DNA of 64,000 nt from an uncultured Steroidobacter sp. (GTDB taxonomy: Bacteria; Pseudomonadota; Gammaproteobacteria; Steroidobacterales; Steroidobacteraceae): contig CALMII010000029.1 in NCBI GenBank assembly GCA_937864115.1, positions 1 to 64,000 on the forward strand, written 5' to 3'. Below are positions 1 through 7,911 of the stretch, one piece after another. The first letter of the stretch is position 1. Each line of letters begins with the position of its first letter. Under the pieces are notes generated by a model. It saw only the letters and a list, made by a program, of their open reading frames with translations, did no database searches and was not told where the DNA came from. A program made the translations under genes and the position numbers.

Positions 1-71
1 TTGGGCACCGTCAGACGAAAGGGACGGCAACAGACAAACCAAGCCTACTGTCACCGCGCCACATCTCGACT

Positions 72-504
72 CTACCGGAAGCTGACGACGCAACCGAGAA
101 GAAGAACAGATGGCCACTGATCACGCGGCTGCGCGCGGAAATCTGCCAGGTGCTCATGTCGTCCGGCCTGTCGAATTCGGCACTGGCAGAACAAGCGGGC
201 GACGCATCCAGTCGGCTTGCGGTGGCTCATCGTCATCGAACAGCTGGTCAGCGAAGTATCCTTCGAGGTACTGAGCAAACAAAGGCCGATGCGTACCTGT
301 CGGTATGCAGCCCGGTTCGCCACGAAACGCACCGCGCCACTGCTCGCCTTCTGGAATCGTGAGTCCCTCCATCAATCCAAAATGCCACTGCCGGGCAACC
401 TCGAGGGTGAGCGGCTCGCGCTCGACCGCCGACCGATGAATGGACGTGACAACGCGCCGGATGTTCTCAAGCAGGTGCTTGCTGTTGGCATCCCAGTGAG
501 GCAT
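72..504 (-). pseudogene. Decayed Fic-family (Fido fold) protein, N-terminal remnant
   Basis: Fic proteins transfer AMP or other groups from nucleotides onto target proteins. The readable 116 codons from the ATG at 504 carry family features: a start with HWDANSKHLLENIRR, an ARQWHFGLMEGL stretch and FRGEPG at residues 60-65. The catalytic HPFxDGNGRT motif should follow; here it reads LPVPNSTGRT (residues 106-115), so the catalytic His is Leu and one Gly is Ser, and a stop comes two codons later. A plausible continuation (GR..HLADFRAQ..DQWPSVLLL, like GRTARLWAN..LRYGLPPFLRL) lies in another frame down to 72, so a frameshift splits the gene at about 155-195. It lies 9 bp downstream of a ribbon-helix-helix gene, as expected for a toxin-antitoxin pair. 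Family assignment is by recall. Confidence 0.6.
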
Positions 505-513
505 GGGGGAAGT

Positions 514-885
514 TCAGCGTCGCTTGAGGATCGCGCGCAACTCTCGCTGGGCCGGACTCGGCGCAGCAGGTGTGCCGAGCATTCTCATCCTGCGGTCGCT
601 CACTGGTGCGTCCTCACCCTCGGGCAGCAAGATTCCTTCCATCGGATCACGACCCACATACCCCATCTCACGCTGTACCGCCTGACCGACGGAGCGGCTC
701 AGATCTGGATCCAGATCTCGGTACTCGCGCAGCAGATCGACTTCCATCTTTCCGGCCTGTGCTTTCACGTACTGGAGCAAGGCGTCATTGACCAGCTTGT
801 TCACCGGCTTGCCGAGCAGCCGCGACAGTGTCTTGAGCCCGCCCTGGATCGCCGGATCGATACGGAAAGTCGTATCTTTGGACAT
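514..885 (-). CDS. Ribbon-helix-helix (CopG-like) antitoxin candidate
   Basis: A 123-residue protein whose first 45 residues look like a ribbon-helix-helix DNA-binding domain: a short beta strand (TTFRIDP) then two helices (QGGLKTLSRLLGK, VNKLVNDALLQYVK). The rest is polar and charged (RRMRML, AQRELRAILKRR at the C-terminus), the usual layout of an antitoxin with an N-terminal DNA-binding part and a C-terminal toxin-neutralising part. It lies immediately upstream of the Fic remnant on the same strand, so it is probably the surviving antitoxin of that pair, and may persist as an autoregulator. The ATG at 885 is preceded by about 235 bp without a gene. The fold is called from pattern, not alignment. 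Confidence 0.6.
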   Translation of the reverse strand: MSKDTTFRIDPAIQGGLKTLSRLLGKPVNKLVNDALLQYVKAQAGKMEVDLLREYRDLDPDLSRSVGQAVQREMGYVGRDPMEGILLPEGEDAPVSDRRMRMLGTPAAPSPAQRELRAILKRR

Positions 886-1120
886 GCATCGTGTATATCA
901 GATGTCCAAATAGAAAATGAAGCCAATCACTTAACCGACTGGTACCCAACTATATGTGTGCCAGCCACCGCACGCCTCCGGATACGGCCACACCTGGCCG
1001 AGCGACTGCGCGAAATCGCAGGTCATTGCCCCCCCCAACGAGTTCCAGCACATACAGCCCACTCGCTAGAACTATGACCGAAACCAGCGAGCCTTCTCCA
1101 TAGGACTCACCACGTTTCAT

Positions 1121-2068
1121 CTATCTCGAAAGCGATACGAGCAGATCCTTTGTCAGCGACGCCACGGTCTGCATTGCATCAACATAAGAGGGTCGCTCGC
1201 CATAGACCATCAACTGGACGAACTCGGCATACCTGCTCGCATACAGCTCTTCCTTCTCGAGCGCCGCGAGCGCACGGCGCGTCTGTTCAGCGGGATCGTC
1301 ACGATAAGCCGGAAACTGATTGCGGAACTCTTCAGCATCCTGTTGCAGGACTTCTTGAGCCAGCGCCATGACCGACCGGGCGTCACAGCGCTCTCTGATG
1401 ACATGCAGATCGTAGATGTGCCTCACAAGAGTAGGGTCGGGAGCGCGACTCAATCCCGCGATCTCCATTGCCGTTCGACGAGTAAGTGATATCAGTTTCT
1501 CCGCCGCAGTCTCCTCGACCGTGACGCAAGGGATTGCGAGTATTTCCGGAACACGCCCAAACGCCTCGGCGACGAACGACGCAACTGGAAGCTCCACACG
1601 AGCTTTCCGCAGGATTGCGTGATTCAATTCGATTTGGATCGTCGACCGCAAGGGAAGATCTTCTTTCCCAGGCGTTGCATATTGGAGTTGATAGACCGTG
1701 TAGCGATTGTCGTCGCGCGAGCGAAGTTGCTCGCTGTCGGCAGGATCGACTGGAAATCCAGCTCCTTGAAGGCTCGCGGTGATCTTGTCGCGCAACTCGG
1801 CAAGCTGCTTGCGGCGCTGTGTCTTGCTAACCGCATCTGCTTCGATAGACACGATCTTGAAATCGATATCCTCCGACATGCGTCGGATCAGCTTGTGGGC
1901 GCGTGCCAGACAAGTTCCGCCAGAAAATATCAGCTGAAACGGAGCAGCGTTCGTAGCAGCGATGGCGCTCATTGCGCGAATGATGTGCCAGTCTTTCTCG
2001 ATCAGTACGGGTCGCGCGAAACCGAAATATTCCTGGGCCTCACGAATTTCGGCCGGATCATAGGTCAC
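1121..2068 (-). CDS. abiEii: AbiEii/AbiGii-family nucleotidyltransferase toxin
   Basis: A 315-residue member of the AbiEii (DUF1814) nucleotidyltransferase family, the toxin half of type IV toxin-antitoxin and phage abortive-infection pairs. Visible motifs are EKDWH (residues 24-28), the signature GGTCLARAH (50-58) and SEDIDF (65-70), which together give the nucleotide-binding GG and the metal-binding acidic pair of the polymerase-beta fold; later KLISLTRR fits the family's basic motif. Length is normal. Its ATG overlaps the stop of the AbiEi-like gene by 4 bp, so the two are translationally coupled with the antitoxin first. It sits at the cargo end of the conjugative region, a typical location for element-stabilising or phage-defence modules. 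Confidence 0.88.
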   Translation of the reverse strand: MTYDPAEIREAQEYFGFARPVLIEKDWHIIRAMSAIAATNAAPFQLIFSGGTCLARAHKLIRRMSEDIDFKIVSIEADAVSKTQRRKQLAELRDKITASLQGAGFPVDPADSEQLRSRDDNRYTVYQLQYATPGKEDLPLRSTIQIELNHAILRKARVELPVASFVAEAFGRVPEILAIPCVTVEETAAEKLISLTRRTAMEIAGLSRAPDPTLVRHIYDLHVIRERCDARSVMALAQEVLQQDAEEFRNQFPAYRDDPAEQTRRALAALEKEELYASRYAEFVQLMVYGERPSYVDAMQTVASLTKDLLVSLSR

Positions 2069-2490
2069 GTGCGGCGCTCAACCACGAGGCTGTTGCTGCC
2101 GTAACCTAAACGGCGAGCAAAGCGGCCTTTGATACGGACGACCGCATTAGCCGGCACCTGCGTCGACCGACCTTCGTTGTACGCACGTTCTGCTTCAGTC
2201 GGCTCCCAAGCGACGCCCAGCTTGGTCAAAGCTTCGCGCGAAGCCCCAACGAAGCCGTCGCGAGCAGAAATGACAGGACGACCCGAAAGCCTGGAGGGCT
2301 CGGCACGCGCATAAACGCCATAGCCAAGCCGAATCAGCCGCCCCTCTCTCACCAACTCCCGCAGGGCTCGAATGATCTGATCCTCGCCTCCGAGGCGAGC
2401 GAACTCGCGCGTCAGAAATACATCGTCGCCCCTGCGAGCGATCAATGCCTCCACCTTGTCGCGTAATGTCCTTCTGCGTCGACCGCGCAT
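2065..2490 (-). CDS. AbiEi-like / DUF6088 antitoxin and transcriptional regulator
   Basis: A 141-residue protein beginning with a basic segment (RGRRRRTLRDK) and a winged-helix-like region (VFLTREFARLGGEDQIIRALRELVREGRLIRLGYGVYAR), the arrangement of AbiEi-type antitoxins that repress their own promoter. The downstream, overlapping partner is AbiEii. I start at the ATG at 2490: the longer frame begins only with TTG at 2520, AGCAGG precedes 2490 at good spacing, and two near-identical direct repeats lie just upstream of 2490 and would otherwise be partly coding. In type IV systems the antitoxin does not bind the toxin but counteracts its effect. DUF6088 proteins often fill this role; which sub-family this is cannot be settled by eye. 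Confidence 0.72.
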   Translation of the reverse strand: MRGRRRRTLRDKVEALIARRGDDVFLTREFARLGGEDQIIRALRELVREGRLIRLGYGVYARAEPSRLSGRPVISARDGFVGASREALTKLGVAWEPTEAERAYNEGRSTQVPANAVVRIKGRFARRLGYGSNSLVVERRT

Positions 2491-2503
2491 ACGAAACCTG
2501 CTT

Positions 2504-2540
2504 GCAAAAACCCGACACAATGATATGCAAAAAACCGACA
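2504..2540. promoter_or_regulatory. Direct repeats upstream of the AbiE pair, likely operator
   Basis: Two near-identical 14-mers, GCAAAAACCCGACA (2504-2517) and GCAAAAAACCGACA (2527-2540), lie 23 bp apart (about two helical turns) just ahead of the antitoxin ATG at 2490. A further ACCGACA occurs near 2613. AbiEi-type antitoxins are known to autoregulate by binding repeats at their own promoter, so these are the best operator candidates. Confidence 0.5.
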
Positions 2541-2935
2541 GATGACAACCCGAAAAAACACCTCATGTTACTGATATTATTGAAATATCTCTCTATCCGA
2601 AGAAATGATTTCACCGACAGAAATCACTCCCATTCCAGCACCAATAGGGTGCGCGTGTTCGTCCTTAGGTCGCTCCCACGAGGTCTTCTGTCACACCAGA
2701 ACTCCATTCGCAACTAAATGATTTCATAGATAAAATTGGATAGGACACCAGCAGCGATCTGGGTGCGTACCGCAAGTCAACGCCTGCGCCCTCTCTTCCC
2801 GATTGCCTGCACATATATATGTGTGCATCCCAACCTGGACGGATAACCCTCAGTTCTGCGGCGTGTGGACTCGTCCGGGCTCGCGCCGTAGAGGAAGCGA
2901 TCACCCCTCGGACGTGACCTAGGTGAAGTAGCCAC
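2541..2935. other. Gene-free stretch between virB10 and the AbiE pair
   Basis: About 395 bp with no convincing coding frame on either strand. The part next to the AbiE genes (2541-2640) is clearly richer in A+T than its surroundings and should carry their promoter. This is where virB11 would normally follow virB10; I see no Walker-type motif or other trace of it in any frame. Confidence 0.5.
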
Positions 2936-4144
2936 TTACCGTCCTTCCGTCGCGGCCGCACGCAGCCGATACACCGCCCGAAAATCCAGATCGCGTGCGA
3001 CCAGCACCTGGATACGATCGCCCTGCTGCTTGCGCACCGTCGGCGGGATGTTCACGGTACTGCGCAGTACTTCCGTCAGGATGTCCTGCGAGGTCGACGG
3101 GTTGTAGATAACCGCGGCGCCCTCCATCGATGACTGCACTGCCGTCTGCACCACGCCATCGATCAGCGAGATCAGCATCGCCGCACCGAAGCGCTCGCCA
3201 AAGTGACGGTCCACCTCGCCCGGCAATCCCGCTCGTCCCAACTCATCGGTCCCTGGCGATGCCAACTCCACCACTACACCGGACGGCGTGCGCGCCTGCG
3301 TCCACAACACGAAAATCCGTGCCTGCCCCTGCCGCACCGAACCGCGCGTCTCGCCCACGAGCTTGGTGCCCCGCTCCAGCAACACCACGCCGCCATCGAC
3401 ACTGAACGTATCGCTCGCCGTGACACATGTCGCCATCCCCGGCAACGTCGAATCCAGCGCAGTCTCCAGGGTGCAATCGATGAACGCTCCCTTCGGCAGC
3501 AACAATCGTGAACTCGGCAACACGCCCGCCAGCGCTGCTGGCGTTACCGTGGGCGCAAGCCACTCATCGAGTCCCCGCGCATTGCCCTGCTCCATTGCGG
3601 ATACACGTCCGCCCGCTCCCTGCTGCGCCGCCTCGCTCAATGCCTCGCGATGCGCCACGAACACCGGCCCCGACAACTGCCGCTGCAGCGCAAGCTGCGC
3701 CGGCGACTTCGCCTGCCCGGGCGCAGCCTCAACCGCAGCGGACTGCGTCGATGCAGGCCTCGGCGCGACCCACGCCTCATTCGGTGGCGGCAGCTCGGGC
3801 TCTGGTCCGAGGACTCGTTCCAGCACCGGTGGCGGCTCAACACGCCCCAGCGCCGGCAGCACCATCTCCGCTTTGGCTTTCTCTTCGCCCGAGGATCGCG
3901 CGCTCGCTTGCTGCCGCGCATGCCTTGCCGCCGCATTCGCGAAATACCAGGTGAGCATTCCCAGTCCGATCGCCCCCATCAATCCCATGGCCAGCACATG
4001 GCTCGCTTTCGAGTTCAGCGAACGGGTGCGATTCACCGACGGAATGCCGCGCTCTCCGACAATGATCGATTCTTCGATCGTCCCGCGCGTCTCTTCATGC
4101 CTCGGCGGTTCCTGATGCTCCTGCTGCGGGTCGGAGGTATTCAT
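2936..4144 (-). CDS. virB10: T4SS core-complex protein VirB10 (TrbI family)
   Basis: VirB10 spans inner and outer membranes in type IV secretion and links cytoplasmic ATPases to the outer-membrane pore. The 402-residue product has a cytoplasmic N-terminus rich in Q/E/P, one transmembrane segment (VLAMGLMGAIGLGMLTWYF, about residues 50-68), a proline-rich periplasmic stretch and the conserved beta-barrel domain (LLPKGAFIDCTLETALDSTLPGM then FSVDGGVVLLERGTKLVGE). I start at the ATG at 4144, which overlaps the virB9 stop as ATGA, rather than the longer frame from 4237. It is the last T4SS gene; the expected virB11 does not follow, and the next gene downstream is the AbiEi-like antitoxin. Confidence 0.92.
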   Translation of the reverse strand: MNTSDPQQEHQEPPRHEETRGTIEESIIVGERGIPSVNRTRSLNSKASHVLAMGLMGAIGLGMLTWYFANAAARHARQQASARSSGEEKAKAEMVLPALGRVEPPPVLERVLGPEPELPPPNEAWVAPRPASTQSAAVEAAPGQAKSPAQLALQRQLSGPVFVAHREALSEAAQQGAGGRVSAMEQGNARGLDEWLAPTVTPAALAGVLPSSRLLLPKGAFIDCTLETALDSTLPGMATCVTASDTFSVDGGVVLLERGTKLVGETRGSVRQGQARIFVLWTQARTPSGVVVELASPGTDELGRAGLPGEVDRHFGERFGAAMLISLIDGVVQTAVQSSMEGAAVIYNPSTSQDILTEVLRSTVNIPPTVRKQQGDRIQVLVARDLDFRAVYRLRAAATEGR

Positions 4145-4929
4145 TCGATCGCCCTGCGCTCGCGCATCACGTCCGGCGCCAACGTTCCCGACTCCAGCCG
4201 CTCGCCACCACCTGAGTAGCTGCGATTGACGATGCATCCAGTCGACCCGCCGCGCCGTACGATCAACCGCCGCGCCACCCGATGGATGATGACCACACCA
4301 TCGACCACCGTGAAATTGAGCAACGACTCGCTGTCATCGTCATTCAGCACGAACACCGCCGGCAGCTCCGCACGCGATCCGAACGTCAGGTGCGTCTGCA
4401 CTCCATCATCAAACGCCGCCACCGGCCTTACCGCCTCGCTGCCACAGAACCAGTAGTCCCAGTTGCGCTCGCGCACCGCCTGCGCCTGCGTGAGCGAACG
4501 CTCCCATTCACCGCTCTTGGCTCGCGACTCCGACGGGTAAGTGAACAGCAGGGCATAGATCACCTCATCCGACTGCGGATCCGGCGCATGCGCATGCACC
4601 CGGTAGTCGAAGCGATAGGCCCGCCGATTGGTATAGATGACGAGATTCGTGCCCACCTGCTCGGCCCGCGGCTTGACGATCACATGGTTCGCATGTGCCC
4701 CCACCGTAATGCCTTCGCCATCGCCGCTTGCCTGCCCGGCAAAGGACTCACCCGGCGCGAACACCAGTTCGATCTGATAGCCGACGAACGCCTCCAGCCG
4801 ATAGACCTGCTGCGGATCGTAGGTGACCGTCCGAATGCGTGAATCCACCGCCCCACGCGACGGCATGACCTCGGCCATCGGAGGTGTCGTGCAGCCCAGC
4901 AACGCCAGCGCGCCGACAAGGGCCTTCAT
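4141..4929 (-). CDS. virB9: T4SS outer-membrane core protein VirB9 (TrbG/CagX family)
   Basis: VirB9 forms, with VirB7 and VirB10, the outer-membrane ring of the secretion channel. The 262-residue protein has the usual motifs: TVTYDPQQVYRLEAFVGYQIELVFAPGE in the N-terminal domain, VIVKPRAEQVGTNLVIYTNRRAYRF, then the C-terminal domain with DDGVQTHLTF and PAVFVLN. The N-terminus contains a possible lipobox (LLGC, Cys13), unusual because the lipid anchor of this complex is normally carried by VirB7, which is also present. It overlaps both neighbours (virB10 and virB8) by 4 bp, so translation is probably coupled. Confidence 0.93.
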   Translation of the reverse strand: MKALVGALALLGCTTPPMAEVMPSRGAVDSRIRTVTYDPQQVYRLEAFVGYQIELVFAPGESFAGQASGDGEGITVGAHANHVIVKPRAEQVGTNLVIYTNRRAYRFDYRVHAHAPDPQSDEVIYALLFTYPSESRAKSGEWERSLTQAQAVRERNWDYWFCGSEAVRPVAAFDDGVQTHLTFGSRAELPAVFVLNDDDSESLLNFTVVDGVVIIHRVARRLIVRRGGSTGCIVNRSYSGGGERLESGTLAPDVMRERRAIE

Positions 4930-5663
4930 GGCGCCTGCATCTCACGGCGCACGACCGATGCACCAGGCTCCTGACGCGGTGCCAGCTCCGGCTCCGGCCT
5001 GAAATCAATGATCTTGAATGCCAATGGATTCCAGCGACGCGTCCGCGCGTCGCTGGAAGGCTTCGCATAGGCATACTGCACCGTCGCGATCCACTGGCTT
5101 CGCTCCACTTCCGCACCACTGGGATTGCGCCGCCGCTTCACGTAGCGCACCTGCGCCAGGTCCGCCACCCCGTTGCCTCGCGTGAAGAAGCTGATCGACT
5201 GGACCTGCGCCTGCAGCACCGTCCCATCGCGATAGCGGTTGAGCGGCGACTCCGGATTGGCGCGATTCCACTGCTGATACCAGACTTGATTGCGCTGCGC
5301 CGTATGAAACGCACCGCACTCCTCGTAATCGCTCTCCGCCGTCGCGAGATTGAAGCGCTCACACACGGTCACGTAGTGATCCAGGAAATACCGTGTGACC
5401 GCCTGCGGCAGATCCACACCTCCTTCAAACACCGGCACCACATCCACAACGCCACTGGTTTCATCGACGCGGATCACGAACGGATCCACCCGCTTGAGCG
5501 GCATCAAGATCGCAATCGCCAATGCCGTGAGTGTCGCGCAGGTTCCCGCCCCCGCCGCCACCGACCAGGCGATCCGCGCACTGCGCTGCGCCTGAGCGGC
5601 ACGATCGGCATCCCACGACGCCGCCTCCGTCAGGTACTGCTCCAATGCTGCATCCTTGGCCAC
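4926..5663 (-). CDS. virB8: T4SS assembly factor VirB8 (TrbF family)
   Basis: VirB8 is a bitopic inner-membrane protein that nucleates assembly of the secretion apparatus. The 245-residue product has a short cytoplasmic N-terminus, one transmembrane helix (about residues 30-53), and the periplasmic NTF2-like domain with typical motifs (VDPFVIRVDETSGVVDVV, then ITRYFLDHYVTVCERFNLATAESDYEECGAFH, ending RWNPLAFKIIDFRPEPEL). Order and overlaps place it between virB7 and virB9. Length is normal. Confidence 0.92.
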   Translation of the reverse strand: MAKDAALEQYLTEAASWDADRAAQAQRSARIAWSVAAGAGTCATLTALAIAILMPLKRVDPFVIRVDETSGVVDVVPVFEGGVDLPQAVTRYFLDHYVTVCERFNLATAESDYEECGAFHTAQRNQVWYQQWNRANPESPLNRYRDGTVLQAQVQSISFFTRGNGVADLAQVRYVKRRRNPSGAEVERSQWIATVQYAYAKPSSDARTRRWNPLAFKIIDFRPEPELAPRQEPGASVVRREMQAP

Positions 5664-5674
5664 TGCACTGCTCC

Positions 5675-5830
5675 CTACCGGGTGCCCGTCTCGCCCGGAT
5701 CAGTCGCGTCGGTACCCGCTGTACCCGCCACATGCCCATTGATTGGCACCAACTTCCGCTCGCAATCCTTGTGCGCAGGAACCGATGTACACGCCGCCAG
5801 AAAAAGGATCGAGATCAAGATGAGTCTCAT
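5675..5830 (-). CDS. virB7: Small lipoprotein, VirB7-type
   Basis: A 51-codon gene read directly from the sequence. It starts with MRLILISILFLAACTSVP, a lipoprotein signal peptide with lipobox LAAC (Cys14), followed by a short polar tail containing one further Cys (KDCERK) and ending GETGTR. VirB7 lipoproteins are about this size, form the lipid anchor of the VirB9 ring, and sit between virB6 and virB8, exactly as here (15 bp after virB6, 11 bp before virB8). Sequence conservation in this family is too low for more than a positional and lipobox-based call. Confidence 0.8.
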   Translation of the reverse strand: MRLILISILFLAACTSVPAHKDCERKLVPINGHVAGTAGTDATDPGETGTR

Positions 5831-5845
5831 TGGAGATCCCCGGAT

Positions 5846-6853
5846 CTACCATGCCCGCCGCACATAGTTGTCGCGCCGACCGGCCCATCGGGCTCCACTC
5901 ACCACACCCCTTCTCATCCAATGGCCCGCCTTACGGCTATACGAATCCCAGCGGGTCGTCTGTGTATCGGTCAGGCCACGAGCGAAGTGCCCCAGACTGC
6001 GGCTCGATGTACCGAGTCCCCACTTCAAACCGGCGCTCACCACGCCGAACGTACTGAGCGCCAGACCACTGGCCAATCCTGCGGCCATGGGCATGACTTG
6101 GCGCATCACAAGGAACGTCAAACCAGCGGCAATCAACAGCCGTGCTGCATCGGCGACGGAGATCTCGCCCCCTATGCGGACGGCCGCTTCTGCTGTCTTC
6201 AGAACCACAGTCATCATGAGCGCAGCTACCAGGGTCGTCAGCAGGGCAATGAAGCCATAGTTCGCCAGCTGCGCGATCCATGACTCGAAGAACTTCTTCG
6301 TCGTTTCAAAGAGCAGCAAGGCAATGAAGAGAGGACCCAAGGCAAGGAGAACTGACAGAGCGATTCTTGAAAGCGTCAATAGAAAGAGCGTATAGACGCC
6401 TGTGAGAAAGACGATCAGATAGACCGCACCACCAACAAAGAAAAAGATGATGTTGTCATCGAAGATCGTTCCGCGATCCACCAGTAAGCGCGCTGCATCG
6501 AATCCTCTGAAAAATATCGCGTCGACCACTTCCACCTGATCGAACGCACCTACCATTTGAGCGCCCAGGGCGGCTGGAACATTAAAGAATGTATCCACCA
6601 TGAGTTCATGGAACGCCCAGAGCTGAATGGATGCTCCCATGATGATGCCGAGCGTAAATATTCGCTTCATACCAGTCATGAAGGGCTCTTCAACCTTCCC
6701 CATCAGCTGTAGATATCCCCACACGATGATGTAGAGAACGCCCAGTGACACCACAACCGGCTCCAAGATGTTTGCCATCCTCACCGTGCTGTCAGATACA
6801 TATCCAACGAGAACGCGAACGAGCCAAGCGTTAAGTTCCGCAGAGAAGCCCAT
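5846..6853 (-). CDS. virB6: T4SS polytopic inner-membrane protein VirB6 (TrbL family)
   Basis: VirB6 is the multi-spanning inner-membrane channel component. The 335-residue product has at least five hydrophobic segments (LEPVVVSLGVLYIIVWGYLQL; MKRIFTLGIIMGASIQLWAF; IIFFFVGGAVYLIVFLTGVYTLF; IALSVLLALGPLFIALLLF; FIALLTTLVAALMMTVVL) and the family's ALGPLFIALLLFETTKKFFESWIAQLANYG motif. The C-terminal tail (about residues 300-335) is basic and soluble. Together with eexN this stretch is visibly lower in G+C than virB4 or virB10, hinting that it was exchanged separately. Confidence 0.9.
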   Translation of the reverse strand: MGFSAELNAWLVRVLVGYVSDSTVRMANILEPVVVSLGVLYIIVWGYLQLMGKVEEPFMTGMKRIFTLGIIMGASIQLWAFHELMVDTFFNVPAALGAQMVGAFDQVEVVDAIFFRGFDAARLLVDRGTIFDDNIIFFFVGGAVYLIVFLTGVYTLFLLTLSRIALSVLLALGPLFIALLLFETTKKFFESWIAQLANYGFIALLTTLVAALMMTVVLKTAEAAVRIGGEISVADAARLLIAAGLTFLVMRQVMPMAAGLASGLALSTFGVVSAGLKWGLGTSSRSLGHFARGLTDTQTTRWDSYSRKAGHWMRRGVVSGARWAGRRDNYVRRAW

Positions 6854-6874
6854 GGTTCGACTCCATCTAAAGAC

Positions 6875-7159
6875 CTAGTCCTTCTTCTCGTCCTTCAAAT
6901 CATCAAGCAACCCCACAGGCGGGAGATCTCGCAGGCTGCCGATCGCCTCGTCACGATCCGCCTGCTTCGCGTTGATACACAGCGGATCATCCCGTAGGGC
7001 GCCCGGATCATCTGCACATTCCCGCAACTTCTCCGTTCTTTCCTCCTTGTGAGCCTTGTAGTAACCGACTGTGTACTCGGACGGCTTCCGGCTACACGCC
7101 ACAAGCATCAACACGGCAAGTACGCTGACTAGCAGGCGGGACATATGCAGGCTCATCAT
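6875..7159 (-). CDS. eexN: EexN-family entry-exclusion lipoprotein
   Basis: EexN lipoproteins in the recipient envelope block redundant entry of a related conjugative element. The 94-residue product has a lipoprotein signal peptide (LLVSVLAVLMLVAC, lipobox LVAC) and the family pattern YYKAHKEERTEKLRECADDPGALRDDPLCINAKQA with its two spaced Cys. Its place between virB5 and virB6 matches the known arrangement in IncN-type systems. Oddly, its C-terminal region carries GSLRDLPPVGL, nearly identical to the last residues of the neighbouring VirB5 (GSLRDLPPIGL), here followed by an acidic/Lys tail (LDDLKDEKKD). GAGGAG lies about 9 nt ahead of the ATG at 7159; a second in-frame ATG is at 7144. Confidence 0.82.
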   Translation of the reverse strand: MMSLHMSRLLVSVLAVLMLVACSRKPSEYTVGYYKAHKEERTEKLRECADDPGALRDDPLCINAKQADRDEAIGSLRDLPPVGLLDDLKDEKKD

Positions 7160-7175
7160 CGGAGTAGCTCCTCGA

Positions 7176-7886
7176 TCACAATCCGATCGGCGGCAGGTCT
7201 CTCAGAGATCCAAATGCATCGATGGCTTGTTCCTTCAATCGTTGGCGCCGTGCATTTCGTTCCGCCTCGATTGCAACCGCGAGCATTTGCAGTTTTGTCT
7301 GCTCATTCACCAGCATCCCCTGCTCCGCCGCAATCCTTGCCTGAAGATCCAGGATCGCCTTCTGATCCCCCGCCGCCGGAATGGCATCGATCAGCCGTTG
7401 CAGCGATTCAAAGCGCTGACTGCTCGCAGTCAATGCCGCACGTGCCGTGACCTGATGCATGGCCACCGCCTGGCGCGCCCGTTCCAGCTCCTGTCGATCC
7501 CGCGGCGACAGCAGTTCTAGCGCCTGGGGACCGAGAACGGCGTTCTGTTGCTGTAGCGCTCGCACTTCATTCGCCAGCTGCTGGTACTGCACGCTCGCAT
7601 TTACCACTGCCGACTCCAGTTCCTCCCACGACGGCGGCAGATAGTTTCTTACCGTCCCTTCCAACAGACGCTCCATGCCGCGACCACCGCGCATGGCCTC
7701 ATAGGTCTGTCTCGCCTGCGTCAATTGCTGCCGCGTCGTCTCCAGCTGTTCACGCATCGACTGGATCTGCTGTGTCAGCCGCACGATGGCCGCCGCGTCA
7801 ACGACCGCGAACTGCGCCGATGCCGTCGGCGCCACCTGCAACAGACACAACGCGAGAACGACACTCCCTACTGCCTTCTGACACAT
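7176..7886 (-). CDS. virB5: T4SS minor pilin / adhesin VirB5 (TrbJ-like)
   Basis: VirB5 is secreted to the pilus tip and contributes to recipient contact. The 236-residue protein has a signal peptide (cleavage expected after APTASA), then a long, mostly alpha-helical Gln-rich body (IVRLTQQIQSMREQLETTRQQLTQARQTYEAMRG) and an ALxxxxQRFESLQRLIDAI stretch typical of the family. I start at 7886, where GGAG precedes the ATG at 8 nt and the signal peptide begins at once; the ATG at 7910 would add eight residues. It ends with AIDAFGSLRDLPPIGL, shared with adjacent EexN. Confidence 0.88.
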   Translation of the reverse strand: MCQKAVGSVVLALCLLQVAPTASAQFAVVDAAAIVRLTQQIQSMREQLETTRQQLTQARQTYEAMRGGRGMERLLEGTVRNYLPPSWEELESAVVNASVQYQQLANEVRALQQQNAVLGPQALELLSPRDRQELERARQAVAMHQVTARAALTASSQRFESLQRLIDAIPAAGDQKAILDLQARIAAEQGMLVNEQTKLQMLAVAIEAERNARRQRLKEQAIDAFGSLRDLPPIGL

Positions 7887-7911
7887 GACACTCTCCGCGC
7901 ACCAAGCCATT

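Noticed and set aside
880..907. GGACAT...ATGTCC inverted repeat around the antitoxin start
   Set aside because: Six-base arms separated by 16 bp occur often by chance; too weak to call an operator.
2541..2935. Possible virB11 remnant after virB10
   Set aside because: No Walker A or other VirB11 motif readable in any frame.
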